From Peptococcus niger (GTDB lineage: Bacteria > Bacillota > Peptococcia > Peptococcales > Peptococcaceae): a stretch of 64,000 nucleotides of DNA. The position numbers were made by a program, and so were the translations under genes. The notes beneath the pieces are model-generated. The model was not told the DNA's origin and did not search any database. It saw nothing but the letters and a program-made list of their open reading frames with translations. The stretch is from contig NZ_FNAF01000001.1 of NCBI RefSeq assembly GCF_900101835.1, positions 1 through 64,000 of the forward strand, read 5' to 3'. Positions 1 through 8,093 of this stretch are shown piece after piece (the stretch's first letter is position 1; the number at the start of each line of letters is the position of its first letter).

Positions 1-55
1 CTCCTATGATAAAATTATTGTGTTATCGGCAATAAAATATCAAGGAGGTATCCAT

Positions 56-163
56 ATGGATAAGAGAAGCTTAGCACATACAAGTTGGAATTGTAAGTAT
101 CATATCGTGTTTGCGCCAAAATATAAGCGACAGGTTATCTATGGGAGATTGAAAAAAGCATAG
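56..163 (+). pseudogene. tnpA: Truncated, frameshifted IS200 transposase TnpA
   Basis: The ATG at 56 lies 6 bases after an AAGGAGG site. The 35-residue product includes WNCKYHIVFAPKYKRQVIYG, the start of the Y1 HUH transposase TnpA. A TAG at 161 ends the frame. Moving one base recovers TnpA-like wording (IGKALRDLCK), so a one-base loss occurred near 155-162. The HUH motif and catalytic tyrosine are absent; a full TnpA is about 130-155 residues. It cannot be active. Confidence 0.8.
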
Positions 164-218
164 GAAAAGCGTTAAGAGACCTATGCAAGAGAAGCAGGTC
201 AAATAAAGTATGAAAATA

Positions 219-335
219 GGCGCTTTAGCGCCAACTGGGGGATTTGTTGCAAGAGAAAGAAATTCAGAGCACGTGAGTGCTGCCAGTAACAGCCCCTTAT
301 AGGGGCATAACAAACCACCGGCTAAGCCGGTGGTT
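219..335. repeat. IS200 right-end hairpins
   Basis: Three perfect stem-loops follow one another: 219-232 (GGCGC, loop TTTA, GCGCC), 292-306 (GCCCC, loop TTATA, GGGGC) and 313-335 (AACCACCGGC, loop TAA, GCCGGTGGTT). Imperfect palindromes near the ends are what TnpA recognises as single-stranded DNA. The third also resembles a terminator but is not followed by a T-run. The end itself is intact although the transposase is not. Confidence 0.65.
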
Positions 336-390
336 CTGATTATGCTTGCGGTTTACGGGTATGTCTATAGCAATAAGAGGAGGCGATTAG

Positions 391-1059
391 GTGAACATTC
401 GACGCATCATCAGCCGAACCATTAAGGAGCCGGCAGGAGATCGACAAAACATTATTGAAGAAGCGTATCAAGAGGACCCCATTGCCACCATGCGGGTCTT
501 GCAAATGCATGTTTATGCACCGATAACACGCCTTGACCGGTGGCTTGCCATTGAGGCCATCGGTGGGTTGGCGGGAAAATATGCGCCGGACTCTGATGAG
601 CTTTTCAGAAATATCATCCGAAGGTTTATCTGGCAAATGTGTGAAGAAAGCGCTAATGTTCCTTGGGCATCGGCAGAAGTTATCGGGAGTATCCTAGCCA
701 ATGACAGCCAGCGGCAGTATGAAGAATTTATTGGACCGCTTTATTATCATGCCGGGCTCAATGAAATTTGTTATCCAGGTCTTTTTTGGGCCTATGTTCA
801 GATGACCCCTAGGTATGCCCGTGAAATGGAGGAGTTTTTACCGAAGACCCTGCCTTACATCAGTTACCATGACCCGGAAGCACGAGCTTATGCGGCGTGG
901 GCATTCCGGGAGGTACCTTATGGTACAGCAGAGGGTGAACTGAAAAAATTATTGGATGATGAGCGTGTCGTACCGATTTTTGAAAACGGCGCCTTAAAAG
1001 AATATGTTATCAAATCTTTGGCAGAAGAGGCCCTGTCAAGACTTGCGAAAGAATCATAA
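391..1059 (+). CDS. HEAT-repeat-like protein of unknown function
   Basis: A 222-residue soluble protein starting at GTG behind AGAGGAGG at 377-384. It is helical and reads as paired helices (for example AIEAIGGLAGKYAPDSDELF and PEARAYAAWAFREV), as in HEAT/armadillo-type scaffolds. It resembles the family annotated as DVU0298 in anaerobes, known only as predicted HEAT-repeat proteins. No catalytic motif, signal peptide or membrane segment is visible. It stands alone between the IS relic and rnpB, so context gives no role. Confidence 0.7.
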   Translation: MNIRRIISRTIKEPAGDRQNIIEEAYQEDPIATMRVLQMHVYAPITRLDRWLAIEAIGGLAGKYAPDSDELFRNIIRRFIWQMCEESANVPWASAEVIGSILANDSQRQYEEFIGPLYYHAGLNEICYPGLFWAYVQMTPRYAREMEEFLPKTLPYISYHDPEARAYAAWAFREVPYGTAEGELKKLLDDERVVPIFENGALKEYVIKSLAEEALSRLAKES

Positions 1060-1071
1060 TTTGATTTTGCC

Positions 1072-1100
1072 TTTACAATAGGTGTGACATCAATTAAGAT
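1072..1100 (+). promoter_or_regulatory. Promoter of rnpB
   Basis: TTTACA at 1072-1077 and TAAGAT at 1095-1100 are separated by 17 bases. The expected transcription start, 7-8 bases downstream, coincides with the first base of the RNase P P1 helix at about 1108. Confidence 0.65.
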
Positions 1101-1107
1101 AAGATGT

Positions 1108-1428
<321 letters not shown>

Positions 1429-1431
<3 letters not shown>

Positions 1432-1462
1432 GCCCCCGTACAAATTTGTACGGGGGCTTTTG
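1429..1462. terminator. Bidirectional terminator, rnpB / PBP
   Basis: AAAGCCCCCGTAC and GTACGGGGGCTTT form a 13-bp perfect stem around a 7-base loop. T-rich flanks on both sides let it end rnpB rightward and the penicillin-binding protein gene leftward. Confidence 0.85.
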
Positions 1463-1469
1463 TATGCTC

Positions 1470-3704
1470 TTATGCAGCAGGATTGCCCTGCTGGCCGGTA
1501 TATTGTTGCTGGCCTTGCTGATACTGGCCTTGCTGGTATTGTCCCTGCTGGCCGGTATTTTGCTGTTGATTTTGTTGCGCTTGATTTTGCTGCTCTTGTT
1601 GTTGGGCCTGTTGATTTTGCTGTTGTTGCTGACGGTAATAATTCGCATAATTGGCAGACGAGTAAGTGGTCGGCTCAGTGCCGCTGGCATAAAGTTCCAT
1701 ATGCCTGAAGGCGTAGGGCGTTGAGCGTGTGGCCAACTTACCGGTCTTGGTATCGACCAAGACTTCAACCAAGCCATCCGGCTTGGTGAAATTTTCTACC
1801 GGCAAGTTGCGATGGGCGTAGGTCATAATATTACCGAAAACCACAGCGGCATTGGTTGAGGTGCCATAAATGGGAGCAGGTGTATCAAAGCCCATCCAAA
1901 CGACGCCCACCAGTTGAGGGGTGTAGCCGGCAAACCAGAAGTCTTTGCTGTTATCGGTAGTCCCTGTTTTACCAACGACTGTACGGCCATCGCCTAAAGC
2001 AGCACCGCCGCCAATGCCCTCATAAACCACACTTTGCAGGCAAGAGGTGATCATGTAGGCAGTTTGCGGGCTCATGGCCTTATGACGTTCGGCTTTTTCT
2101 TCCCAAATGACCCGGCCTTTTTCATCGGTAATTTTAGTAATCAAGTTTGGCTCGGTGTAAACACCGCCATCGGCGAAGGACCCATAGGCACCGGCCATTT
2201 CCATGACCGATACACCCTTGGTCAGACCGCCTAAGCCGGCAGATAAGGTTTCGTCGTTGACCTCACCTTTTTCAACCAAGGTGGAAATCCCGATGTTTTT
2301 AGCAAATTTCAAGCTGTCTTTAATGCCAATCTCCTGCAATACACGGACGGCAACCGTGTTGTACGATTCGGAGATGGCCTTGCGGATGGTGACATCACCG
2401 TGGTATTGCAAGTCGGCGTTTTTAATCTCATGGCCGGAATCGCTACGGAAGGGCGCATCTTTAAAGGCCGAACCGGTACCATAGCCTTTTTCAAAGGCCG
2501 GGGCGTAAACGAAAATGGGTTTAAAGGCGGAACCCGGTTGACGGGTGCTCTGAGTGGCATAGTTCCAGCCGCGGCTTTGGTTTTCGTCCAGGTGGCGGCC
2601 GCCGACCATGGCTCGAACCCCACCGGATGTGGCATCCATGACCACCATAGCGGCCTGCAGCGTTTCATTGGATGCGCCGCCGGGGAAATTATAATCGGAA
2701 TTAAAGTAATCATACATGTACTTTTGCAAGTCTTGGTCCAAACGTGTATGAATGATATAGCCTCCAGTATACAACTGGTTGATGTCTTTCTCCAAGCCTA
2801 ACTTTTGGGCGGCAGTGGAGATAACGGCATCAATATAACTTTGGTTATACGTTTGTGTTTCGGTTTCAGGCGTCACTGAAATGGTGGATAAATCCAAGGG
2901 GGCGTTGGACGCCTTTTGATAATCTTCTTCAGTGATGTACTTGTGCTTTAACAAAGCCTGTAAAACCTGTCCCCGCCGTGCAAGGGCGTTATCCGGATTG
3001 TTGATCGGTGAATGGCCGGCGGGGTTTTGGATGATCCCGGCAATCATGGACGCTTCCGCAATACTGAGTTCAGAGGCGTGTTTGCCGAAAAAATCGTTGG
3101 CCGCGGCTTCAACACCGTAGCAATTCATACCGCTGTTGCCGATGCCTAAGTAGACCCGGTTTAAATAGGCGGTAATGATTTCTTCCTTGCTGTATTGCCG
3201 TTCGATACGAAGGGCCAAAACGGCTTCTTGAATTTTACGAGAATAGCTTTTTTCATCGCGCTTGTTCAAGGCCATACCGGCCAACTGCTGAGTAATCGTC
3301 GAGCCGCCCTGAACGATGTGGCCGGCTTTTAAATTGGCAATAAAGGCCCCGCCGATACGAATCGGATCAATGCCGTGGTGTTTATAAAAGCGCTGGTCTT
3401 CAATGGCAACCACGGACTTAATCATATTCGGTGAAATATCATTGTATTTTATTTGAATATGGTTATTGTTGGCGGATAGCTTGTCGACAAATTCGCCGTC
3501 CTTGTCAACGATATAGCTGGTAACGTTGTAGCTGGTGATATCCATGTCCTCAATGTCCGGCATTGAGGACATCGCCGCCATGATGACAGTGGCTACAGTT
3601 GTAACACCGACCACGCATACCAATAAAAATAGTAAAATTAATAAATGCGACCACTTAAACCGCTTGGGACGGCTGGCATCTGTCGGCTGTTTTTCATTGT
3701 CCAT
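1470..3704 (-). CDS. Class A penicillin-binding protein (PBP1A type)
   Basis: A bifunctional 744-residue enzyme that polymerises lipid II and crosslinks peptidoglycan at the outer face of the membrane. A basic N-terminus precedes one membrane anchor (about 18-45). The GT51 glycosyltransferase has its catalytic Glu102 in EDQRFYKHHG and the GGSTITQQL motif. The transpeptidase has SxxK (GSAFKP), SxN (SYN) and KTGT motifs. The last 65 residues or so are almost pure Gln/Asn/Gly/Tyr. Such low-complexity tails occur in some Firmicute PBPs and are probably disordered and extracellular. A TATAAT-like -10 box lies at 3728-3733 on the minus strand. Confidence 0.95.
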   Translation of the reverse strand: MDNEKQPTDASRPKRFKWSHLLILLFLLVCVVGVTTVATVIMAAMSSMPDIEDMDITSYNVTSYIVDKDGEFVDKLSANNNHIQIKYNDISPNMIKSVVAIEDQRFYKHHGIDPIRIGGAFIANLKAGHIVQGGSTITQQLAGMALNKRDEKSYSRKIQEAVLALRIERQYSKEEIITAYLNRVYLGIGNSGMNCYGVEAAANDFFGKHASELSIAEASMIAGIIQNPAGHSPINNPDNALARRGQVLQALLKHKYITEEDYQKASNAPLDLSTISVTPETETQTYNQSYIDAVISTAAQKLGLEKDINQLYTGGYIIHTRLDQDLQKYMYDYFNSDYNFPGGASNETLQAAMVVMDATSGGVRAMVGGRHLDENQSRGWNYATQSTRQPGSAFKPIFVYAPAFEKGYGTGSAFKDAPFRSDSGHEIKNADLQYHGDVTIRKAISESYNTVAVRVLQEIGIKDSLKFAKNIGISTLVEKGEVNDETLSAGLGGLTKGVSVMEMAGAYGSFADGGVYTEPNLITKITDEKGRVIWEEKAERHKAMSPQTAYMITSCLQSVVYEGIGGGAALGDGRTVVGKTGTTDNSKDFWFAGYTPQLVGVVWMGFDTPAPIYGTSTNAAVVFGNIMTYAHRNLPVENFTKPDGLVEVLVDTKTGKLATRSTPYAFRHMELYASGTEPTTYSSANYANYYRQQQQQNQQAQQQEQQNQAQQNQQQNTGQQGQYQQGQYQQGQQQYTGQQGNPAA

Positions 3705-3771
3705 TACAAAACCTCCTTATTCACCTTATTATAGCATAGATTGTACCTGGTCCATAGGGCAAAAATCAATG

Positions 3772-3800
3772 CAAAAAAAGAGCGCCCCGGAAGGGACGCT
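3772..3800 (-). terminator. Terminator of the DUF1858 gene
   Basis: Read leftward, AGCGTCCC and GGGGCGCT pair across a 4-base loop and are followed by a run of Ts (As at 3773-3779 on the plus strand). It separates the DUF1858 gene from the PBP gene. Confidence 0.75.
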
Positions 3801-3818
3801 ATGCCTACTACTACATCC

Positions 3819-4016
3819 TTATGCTGAAATGGTTTCGTTTAAGGCGTTGATGAGGGCATCTACGTCGATACCATGTACCACAGCGCCCTGCTCAATGTTT
3901 TCAAAACGTGCTGCGGCACAGCCCAAGCACCCCATGCCGTATTCCATAAAGACTTGTGCTGTTTGCGGATACTCCCGAACGACATCGGAAATAGCCATAT
4001 CTTTTGTAATTGCCAT
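3819..4016 (-). CDS. DUF1858-domain small protein
   Basis: This 65-residue cytoplasmic protein begins MAITKDMAISDVV and contains the DUF1858 signature GMGCLGCAAARFE, with a CxxC pair at about 29-32. The domain also occurs fused to hydroxylamine reductase-like or ScdA-like iron-sulfur and redox proteins. A metal or disulfide role is inferred, not shown. It has its own terminator and GGAGCAAC-type ribosome site and is probably monocistronic. Confidence 0.8.
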   Translation of the reverse strand: MAITKDMAISDVVREYPQTAQVFMEYGMGCLGCAAARFENIEQGAVVHGIDVDALINALNETISA

Positions 4017-4188
4017 TATGTTGCTCCTTTCTATGACCGACGGAAATCCGTCAAGCGAAATTTTAGCAAAATATGCTTTCTTGTCAAGACGTTTATCCTT
4101 ATACCCTTTTGTCGGTGATTTTAATCCGGCTTGAGACTTTTTACTAAAGCGTCTATACTGAGACTGCTGATATCAGGAGGGGAATTTT

Positions 4189-4872
4189 GTGGAAACATTT
4201 CTCAGTCGAAGCGAAAAATTAGTCGGACATGATGCCTTAGAGCGCCTGGCAGCTGCTCGCATTATCGTTGCCGGGGTAGGCGGGGTAGGTTCCGTCGTAG
4301 CAGAAGCCTTGGTGCGGGGCGGGGCAAGGCATTTGATGCTTATAGATGATGATGAGGTGGAGATAAGTAATATTAACCGCCAATTGCAAGCCTTGCCGGA
4401 AACCGTCGGCCGGTTAAAAGTTGAAGCAATGCGTGACCGCTTGCTATCGATCAATCCGGCCTTGGTTTGCAGCGCAGAGCCGGTGCATATTGACGACAGT
4501 TGGGCCTGTCCGGACGGAACGGCTTATGTGATTGATTGTGTTGATGATGTTGCAGCAAAAAAACAGCTCATTCTTTCTGCTTTTCAGGCAAAGGTTCCGG
4601 TAATCTCAAGCATGGGGTCAGGCAATCAGATTGACAACCGGCATTTTACCATTACAGACATTGCTAAGACCCATACCTGCCCCTTGGCGCGCGCTTTGCG
4701 CAAAGCTCTGCGTGAAGAAGGGATTTCAAAAGGCGTTAAAGTCTGCTATAATCCCATTAGCCCATATCTTAAACAGGGAGGCTCTCCGGGAACGATGAGC
4801 TATGTGCCCGGAACGGCAGGACTACTCATTGCCGGTGAAGTTATTCGAGAAATAATGGGTCTTCATGTGTAA
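4189..4872 (+). CDS. tcdA: tRNA threonylcarbamoyladenosine dehydratase
   Basis: A ThiF/MoeB/HesA-fold enzyme that uses ATP to cyclise t6A37 of ANN-decoding tRNAs to ct6A. At 227 residues it matches TcdA length. Visible are the Rossmann nucleotide loop GVGGVGSVVAEAL (about 28-40), DDDEVEISNINRQ with the Arg used for adenylation, and the long C-terminal segment after a conserved THTCPLARALRK. Start is GTG behind CAGGAGGGG. It lacks the CxxC zinc pairs of MoeB/ThiF, which favours TcdA. Alternative: another E1-like protein. Confidence 0.85.
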   Translation: METFLSRSEKLVGHDALERLAAARIIVAGVGGVGSVVAEALVRGGARHLMLIDDDEVEISNINRQLQALPETVGRLKVEAMRDRLLSINPALVCSAEPVHIDDSWACPDGTAYVIDCVDDVAAKKQLILSAFQAKVPVISSMGSGNQIDNRHFTITDIAKTHTCPLARALRKALREEGISKGVKVCYNPISPYLKQGGSPGTMSYVPGTAGLLIAGEVIREIMGLHV

Positions 4873-4933
4873 TGTTTTTCAATACAGGGTATAAATTTGG
4901 ATAGGTAGATTGTGAAATATAAGGAGGATATTT

Positions 4934-5257
4934 ATGGCTAATGACAACGTCATCGTCGTTAACGACGATAATTTCGATGAAGTGGTCTTACAAAGCGATA
5001 CACCGGTTCTCGTAGACTTTTGGGCTGCCTGGTGTGGTCCCTGTAAGATGGTTGGTCCTATTGTAGAGGAATTGGCAAATGATTTTGCCGGAAAAGCGAA
5101 AGTATGTAAGCTGAATGTGGACGAAGCAGGTCGCACAGCACAATCATACGGGGTTATGTCTATTCCGACATTAATTTTATTTAAAGACGGCGAAGAAAAA
5201 GATCGGGTTGTCGGTTTCCGTCCGAAATCCGATTTGGCACGTTTGCTCGAATCATAA
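4934..5257 (+). CDS. trxA: Thioredoxin
   Basis: A 107-residue cytosolic dithiol-disulfide oxidoreductase that supplies electrons to ribonucleotide reductase and other targets. The active site WCGPCK is at about 34-39, with the buried Asp in VDFWAAW and the cis-proline in MSIPTLILF. Length and motif order are standard. The ATG follows AAGGAGG at 4920-4926. It ends in a strong bidirectional hairpin and appears monocistronic. Confidence 0.95.
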   Translation: MANDNVIVVNDDNFDEVVLQSDTPVLVDFWAAWCGPCKMVGPIVEELANDFAGKAKVCKLNVDEAGRTAQSYGVMSIPTLILFKDGEEKDRVVGFRPKSDLARLLES

Positions 5258-5258
5258 T

Positions 5259-5296
5259 AAAAGCTGCCCGGTTTGTATAAGCCGGGCAGCTTTTAG
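5259..5296. terminator. Bidirectional terminator, trxA / wHTH gene
   Basis: AAAAGCTGCCCGG and its complement CCGGGCAGCTTTT form a 12-13 bp stem with a short loop. A- and T-rich flanks serve trxA rightward and the converging gene leftward. Confidence 0.85.
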
Positions 5297-5297
5297 G

Positions 5298-5651
5298 TTA
5301 TTTCATATGTGTGGGCACAGCTTTGTGAATACGCCGTGTCTGGTGTTTGAAGAATTGTTTATCCAAGCCTTTTAATAAGCTTCCGGCCAAGAAAAAACTA
5401 AAGGTGATTGACAATCGTACAGCCAGGCGGTTGATTTTTTTTCGGATAACCGGCGCCAAAGAAAATTCTTCTTCGGCGTCTGTATTTGAAACCAAATCAA
5501 TTTCTTTCAGGGCCTGTAGTCGCAGCGCCGTTTGTGCAGGGGAAAGGCCGCTGATTTGTGCCAAAGTGGTCACATCGCAAGGGCCAAATGTAAGCCTGAT
5601 CAATAAGGGACGGTCTTCGGCATTTAAAAGGTGACGCAGATATTCTTTCAT
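5298..5651 (-). CDS. Winged-helix (ArsR-like) regulator, putative
   Basis: A 117-residue protein whose first 65 residues read as a winged helix: LAQISGLSPAQTALRLQAL is a clear helix-turn-helix followed by KEIDLVSN and a wing. The C-terminal part is basic and has a hydrophobic stretch (ITFSFFLAGSLL), possibly a dimer helix or weak membrane contact. No metal-binding Cys pattern of classical ArsR sensors is seen, so target and effector are unknown. The gene converges on trxA and diverges from nrdR. Confidence 0.6.
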   Translation of the reverse strand: MKEYLRHLLNAEDRPLLIRLTFGPCDVTTLAQISGLSPAQTALRLQALKEIDLVSNTDAEEEFSLAPVIRKKINRLAVRLSITFSFFLAGSLLKGLDKQFFKHQTRRIHKAVPTHMK

Positions 5652-5747
5652 AAGTATAGATCCCTCCTTCAGTCAACATAGCATGAGGATGAGGGCCTGT
5701 CAATCTAAATTAACAGATTAAATCCATGGCAGAAAGGAGGAACCGGC

Positions 5748-6200
5748 ATGCAATGCCCAAAATGTGGCAAAAATAGTCGCGTCCTGGATACGCGTACAGC
5801 AGAAAAGGGGAATGCCATCCGCAGGCGCCGAATTTGCACCGCTTGTGGTCAGCGGTTTACAACGTTTGAAAAAATTGAAGATATGCCCTTGGTGGTCGTG
5901 AAAAAAAGTGGACGTAAAGAGCTTTTTGATCGCAGCAAAGTCATGAAGGGCTTGGTAAAAGCCTGCGAAAAAAGACCCATCAGCTTGGACCGGCTTGAAG
6001 CCCTATCTCTGGAGATTGAAAAAGATCTAAAAAATGAAGGCCGCGAAGTCGATTCGGCGCAAATCGGTCAAGCCATTATGAACCGGTTGATCGAGTTGGA
6101 TCAGGTGGCCTATGTTCGTTTCGCTTCTGTTTATAAAGATTTTAACGATGTGGAAACCTTCATTCGAGAAATAGAAAACCTGCCGAACCGTCATGCCTGA
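5748..6200 (+). CDS. nrdR: Transcriptional repressor NrdR
   Basis: A 150-residue ATP/dATP-sensing repressor of ribonucleotide reductase operons. The N-terminal zinc ribbon has CPKC at 3-6 and CTAC at 31-34. The ATP-cone follows (VVKKSGRKELFDRSKVMKGL through SVYKDFNDVETF). Length is typical. ATG follows AAAGGAGG. It overlaps recO by 8 bases, so the two are translated together. No nrd genes are in the window. Confidence 0.97.
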   Translation: MQCPKCGKNSRVLDTRTAEKGNAIRRRRICTACGQRFTTFEKIEDMPLVVVKKSGRKELFDRSKVMKGLVKACEKRPISLDRLEALSLEIEKDLKNEGREVDSAQIGQAIMNRLIELDQVAYVRFASVYKDFNDVETFIREIENLPNRHA

Positions 6201-6942
6201 TCGGATTGACGGTAGCTACGATGCGATTATTTTACAAGAGCGTCCATTTAACGAGGCGGATGTGATGTTGACCGCTTTAACGGCAGACATCGGCCACCAA
6301 ACCCTTATTGCCCGCGGCTTAAAAAAAGGGACCAGCCGCTTACGCGGTATTGTTGCTCCTTTTGCAGAATGTCGTTTGCAGTTGGTGCAGGGCAAAGGGG
6401 TGGCGGTATTAACCGGGGCGGACTTAGTTGATGCGCATCAAGCCATCCGCAATGATTATCGGGCCTCTTTAGCGGCCATGTACATTTGTGATCTCTTTCA
6501 TCAAATGACGCAGGAAAACGAGCGAGATTTGGAACGCTATAGCTTGTTGCAGAAGGGATTAAAGGTATTACCGGATCTTTATCCCTGGCAATGGCTATTT
6601 TGGATGGAGTGGCAATTGCTTAAAAATGCCGGATTTTCAGCAGATCTTGACGTATGTGGTGTCTGCGGAAAGCCTTTAACGCCTTCTCATGGTGGTGTGC
6701 ACGCCGGTATTGACGGGACCTTTAGCCATACCACCTGCGGTCCTGACGCAGAGGGTTTGCAGCTAAAGGTCGCTGAGTATCAATATTTGCGTTTTTTGGA
6801 TTCTGGGGACCCAGCCTATTTGAAGGCCATCCAATTAAGGCCAACGGTGAGAAAGCGTTTGTTCAGTTATTTGGGGACGCGTTTAAGGTATGTTTTGGAT
6901 TTTCCCTTGCGCTCGCGTGAGAGCATTAAAGGCTTGATTTAA
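6193..6942 (+). CDS. recO: DNA repair protein RecO
   Basis: RecO (249 residues) loads RecA at SSB-coated gaps with RecR. The N-terminal OB fold carries the diagnostic YDAIILQERPFNEADVML and ARGLKKGTSRLRGIVAPF. The C-terminal helical part holds CGVCGK (about 154-159) and a downstream Cys that would complete a zinc site. Start ATG lies inside the end of nrdR. The T-box promoter begins 14 bases after the stop. Confidence 0.93.
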   Translation: MPDRIDGSYDAIILQERPFNEADVMLTALTADIGHQTLIARGLKKGTSRLRGIVAPFAECRLQLVQGKGVAVLTGADLVDAHQAIRNDYRASLAAMYICDLFHQMTQENERDLERYSLLQKGLKVLPDLYPWQWLFWMEWQLLKNAGFSADLDVCGVCGKPLTPSHGGVHAGIDGTFSHTTCGPDAEGLQLKVAEYQYLRFLDSGDPAYLKAIQLRPTVRKRLFSYLGTRLRYVLDFPLRSRESIKGLI

Positions 6943-6955
6943 GCCCATGAAAAGC

Positions 6956-6984
6956 TTGACAAGCCTGTCGCTGAACGCTATATT
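6956..6984 (+). promoter_or_regulatory. Promoter of the glyQS T-box transcript
   Basis: TTGACA at 6956-6961 and TATATT at 6979-6984 are exactly 17 bases apart. This near-consensus sigma-A promoter would start the leader at about 6991. Confidence 0.8.
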
Positions 6985-6999
6985 AAATGCATAAAATCA

Positions 7000-7189
7000 T
7001 ATGAAACTGTGATCAGGAAGAGTAGAAAACAATCGTTTTTCAGCGAGCTGCCGATGGTGCAAGGGCGGTAAACGATATTTTTGAAGGGCGCCTGGGAGTT
7101 TCTCTATTTTGAGAGAGCGTAAGCTAATCAGGGTGGAACCGCGGGAACCGTCTCGTCCCTGTCTTTGACAGGGACGGGGCGGTTTTTTT
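7000..7189 (+). promoter_or_regulatory. Glycine T-box riboswitch
   Basis: The leader senses uncharged tRNA-Gly and lets transcription read into glyQS. Stem I elements are visible: GATCAGGAAGAGTAG (7011-7025), CAGCGAGC in the distal loop and GGTGCAAGGGCGG. A GGC triplet at 7087-7089, just before CCTGGGAGTT, sits where the specifier codon is expected. The invariant T-box AGGGTGGAACCGCGG is at 7130-7144. The terminator stem (about 7147-7182) and T-run follow. Specifier placement is inferred by eye from gene context. Confidence 0.93.
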
Positions 7190-7202
7190 GAAAGGAGTTA
7201 GT

Positions 7203-8093
7203 ATGGATTTTCAAAATATGATCTTAACCCTCAATAAATTTTGGGGTGATGAAGGCTGCATTATTTTGCAGCCGTATGATATTGAAAAAGGCGCCGGGAC
7301 CATGAACCCGTCTACTTTTTTGCGGGCATTGGGGCCGGAGCCCTGGCATGTGGCCTATGTAGAGCCCTGTCGCCGGCCGACGGATGGGCGCTATGGCGAC
7401 AACCCGAATAGGCTACAGCATTATTATCAATACCAGGTTATTTTGAAACCGTCACCGGAAAATATTCAGGAACTTTATTTGAAAAGCTTGGAAGTTCTGG
7501 GCATTGATATGAGCCGCCATGACGTGCGTTTTGTAGAAGATAACTGGGAGTCACCGACTTTAGGCGCCTGGGGCTTGGGCTGGGAAGTTTGGCTGGACGG
7601 CATGGAAGTGACCCAGTTTACCTATTTTCAACAATGCGGTGGGTTAGACTGCTCTCCCGTGAGTGGCGAGATTACATATGGCTTGGAACGCCTGGCCATG
7701 TTCATTGACAATAAAGACAATGTCTATGATCTGCCCTGGGTTGGCGATTTAACTTACGGAGATGTCTTCCATCATAACGAAGTGGAATACTCCACCTATA
7801 ATTTTGAAGTGGCAGATATTGATATGTTGCTACAGCTTTTTGATATGTATGAAAAAGAAGCCATGCGAACAGTAGCCGCCGGACTGGTCATGCCGGCCTA
7901 TGATTATGTTTTAAAATGTTCCCACACATTTAATCTATTAGATGCCCGAGGCGCGATCAGTGTTACAGAGCGGACGCACTATATCTCGCGGGTGCGCAAT
8001 ATGTCACGCGAATGTGCGGAAGCCTATGTGGCGGCACGCGAGAAATTAGGGTTCCCGTTACTAAAAGATCAGAAGGAGGCAAACCATGAGTGA
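7203..8093 (+). CDS. glyQ: Glycine-tRNA ligase alpha subunit
   Basis: The catalytic alpha subunit of the bacterial alpha2beta2 class II glycyl-tRNA synthetase, 296 residues. It shows the class II motifs, including [20 protein letters not shown] and the ending [11 protein letters not shown] chose ATG 7203 (MDFQNMIL), 6 bases after AAAGGAG. The in-frame TTG at 7188 lies in the terminator T-run and has no ribosome site. It overlaps glyS by 8 bases and is controlled by the preceding T-box. Confidence 0.97.
   Translation: MDFQNMILTLNKFWGDEGCIILQPYDIEKGAGTMNPSTFLRALGPEPWHVAYVEPCRRPTDGRYGDNPNRLQHYYQYQVILKPSPENIQELYLKSLEVLGIDMSRHDVRFVEDNWESPTLGAWGLGWEVWLDGMEVTQFTYFQQCGGLDCSPVSGEITYGLERLAMFIDNKDNVYDLPWVGDLTYGDVFHHNEVEYSTYNFEVADIDMLLQLFDMYEKEAMRTVAAGLVMPAYDYVLKCSHTFNLLDARGAISVTERTHYISRVRNMSRECAEAYVAAREKLGFPLLKDQKEANHE

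Larger units (their letters stand above)
1..336 (+). mobile_element. Decayed IS200/IS605-type insertion sequence
   Basis: The stretch combines a strong ribosome site (42-49), the first 35 codons of a TnpA-like transposase and, at the far end, hairpins typical of an IS200 right end. The middle of the transposase gene is missing, so this is a non-autonomous relic. No accessory tnpB gene is present. The left boundary may lie outside the window. The assignment rests on TnpA wording and hairpin arrangement known for the IS200 family. Confidence 0.75.
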
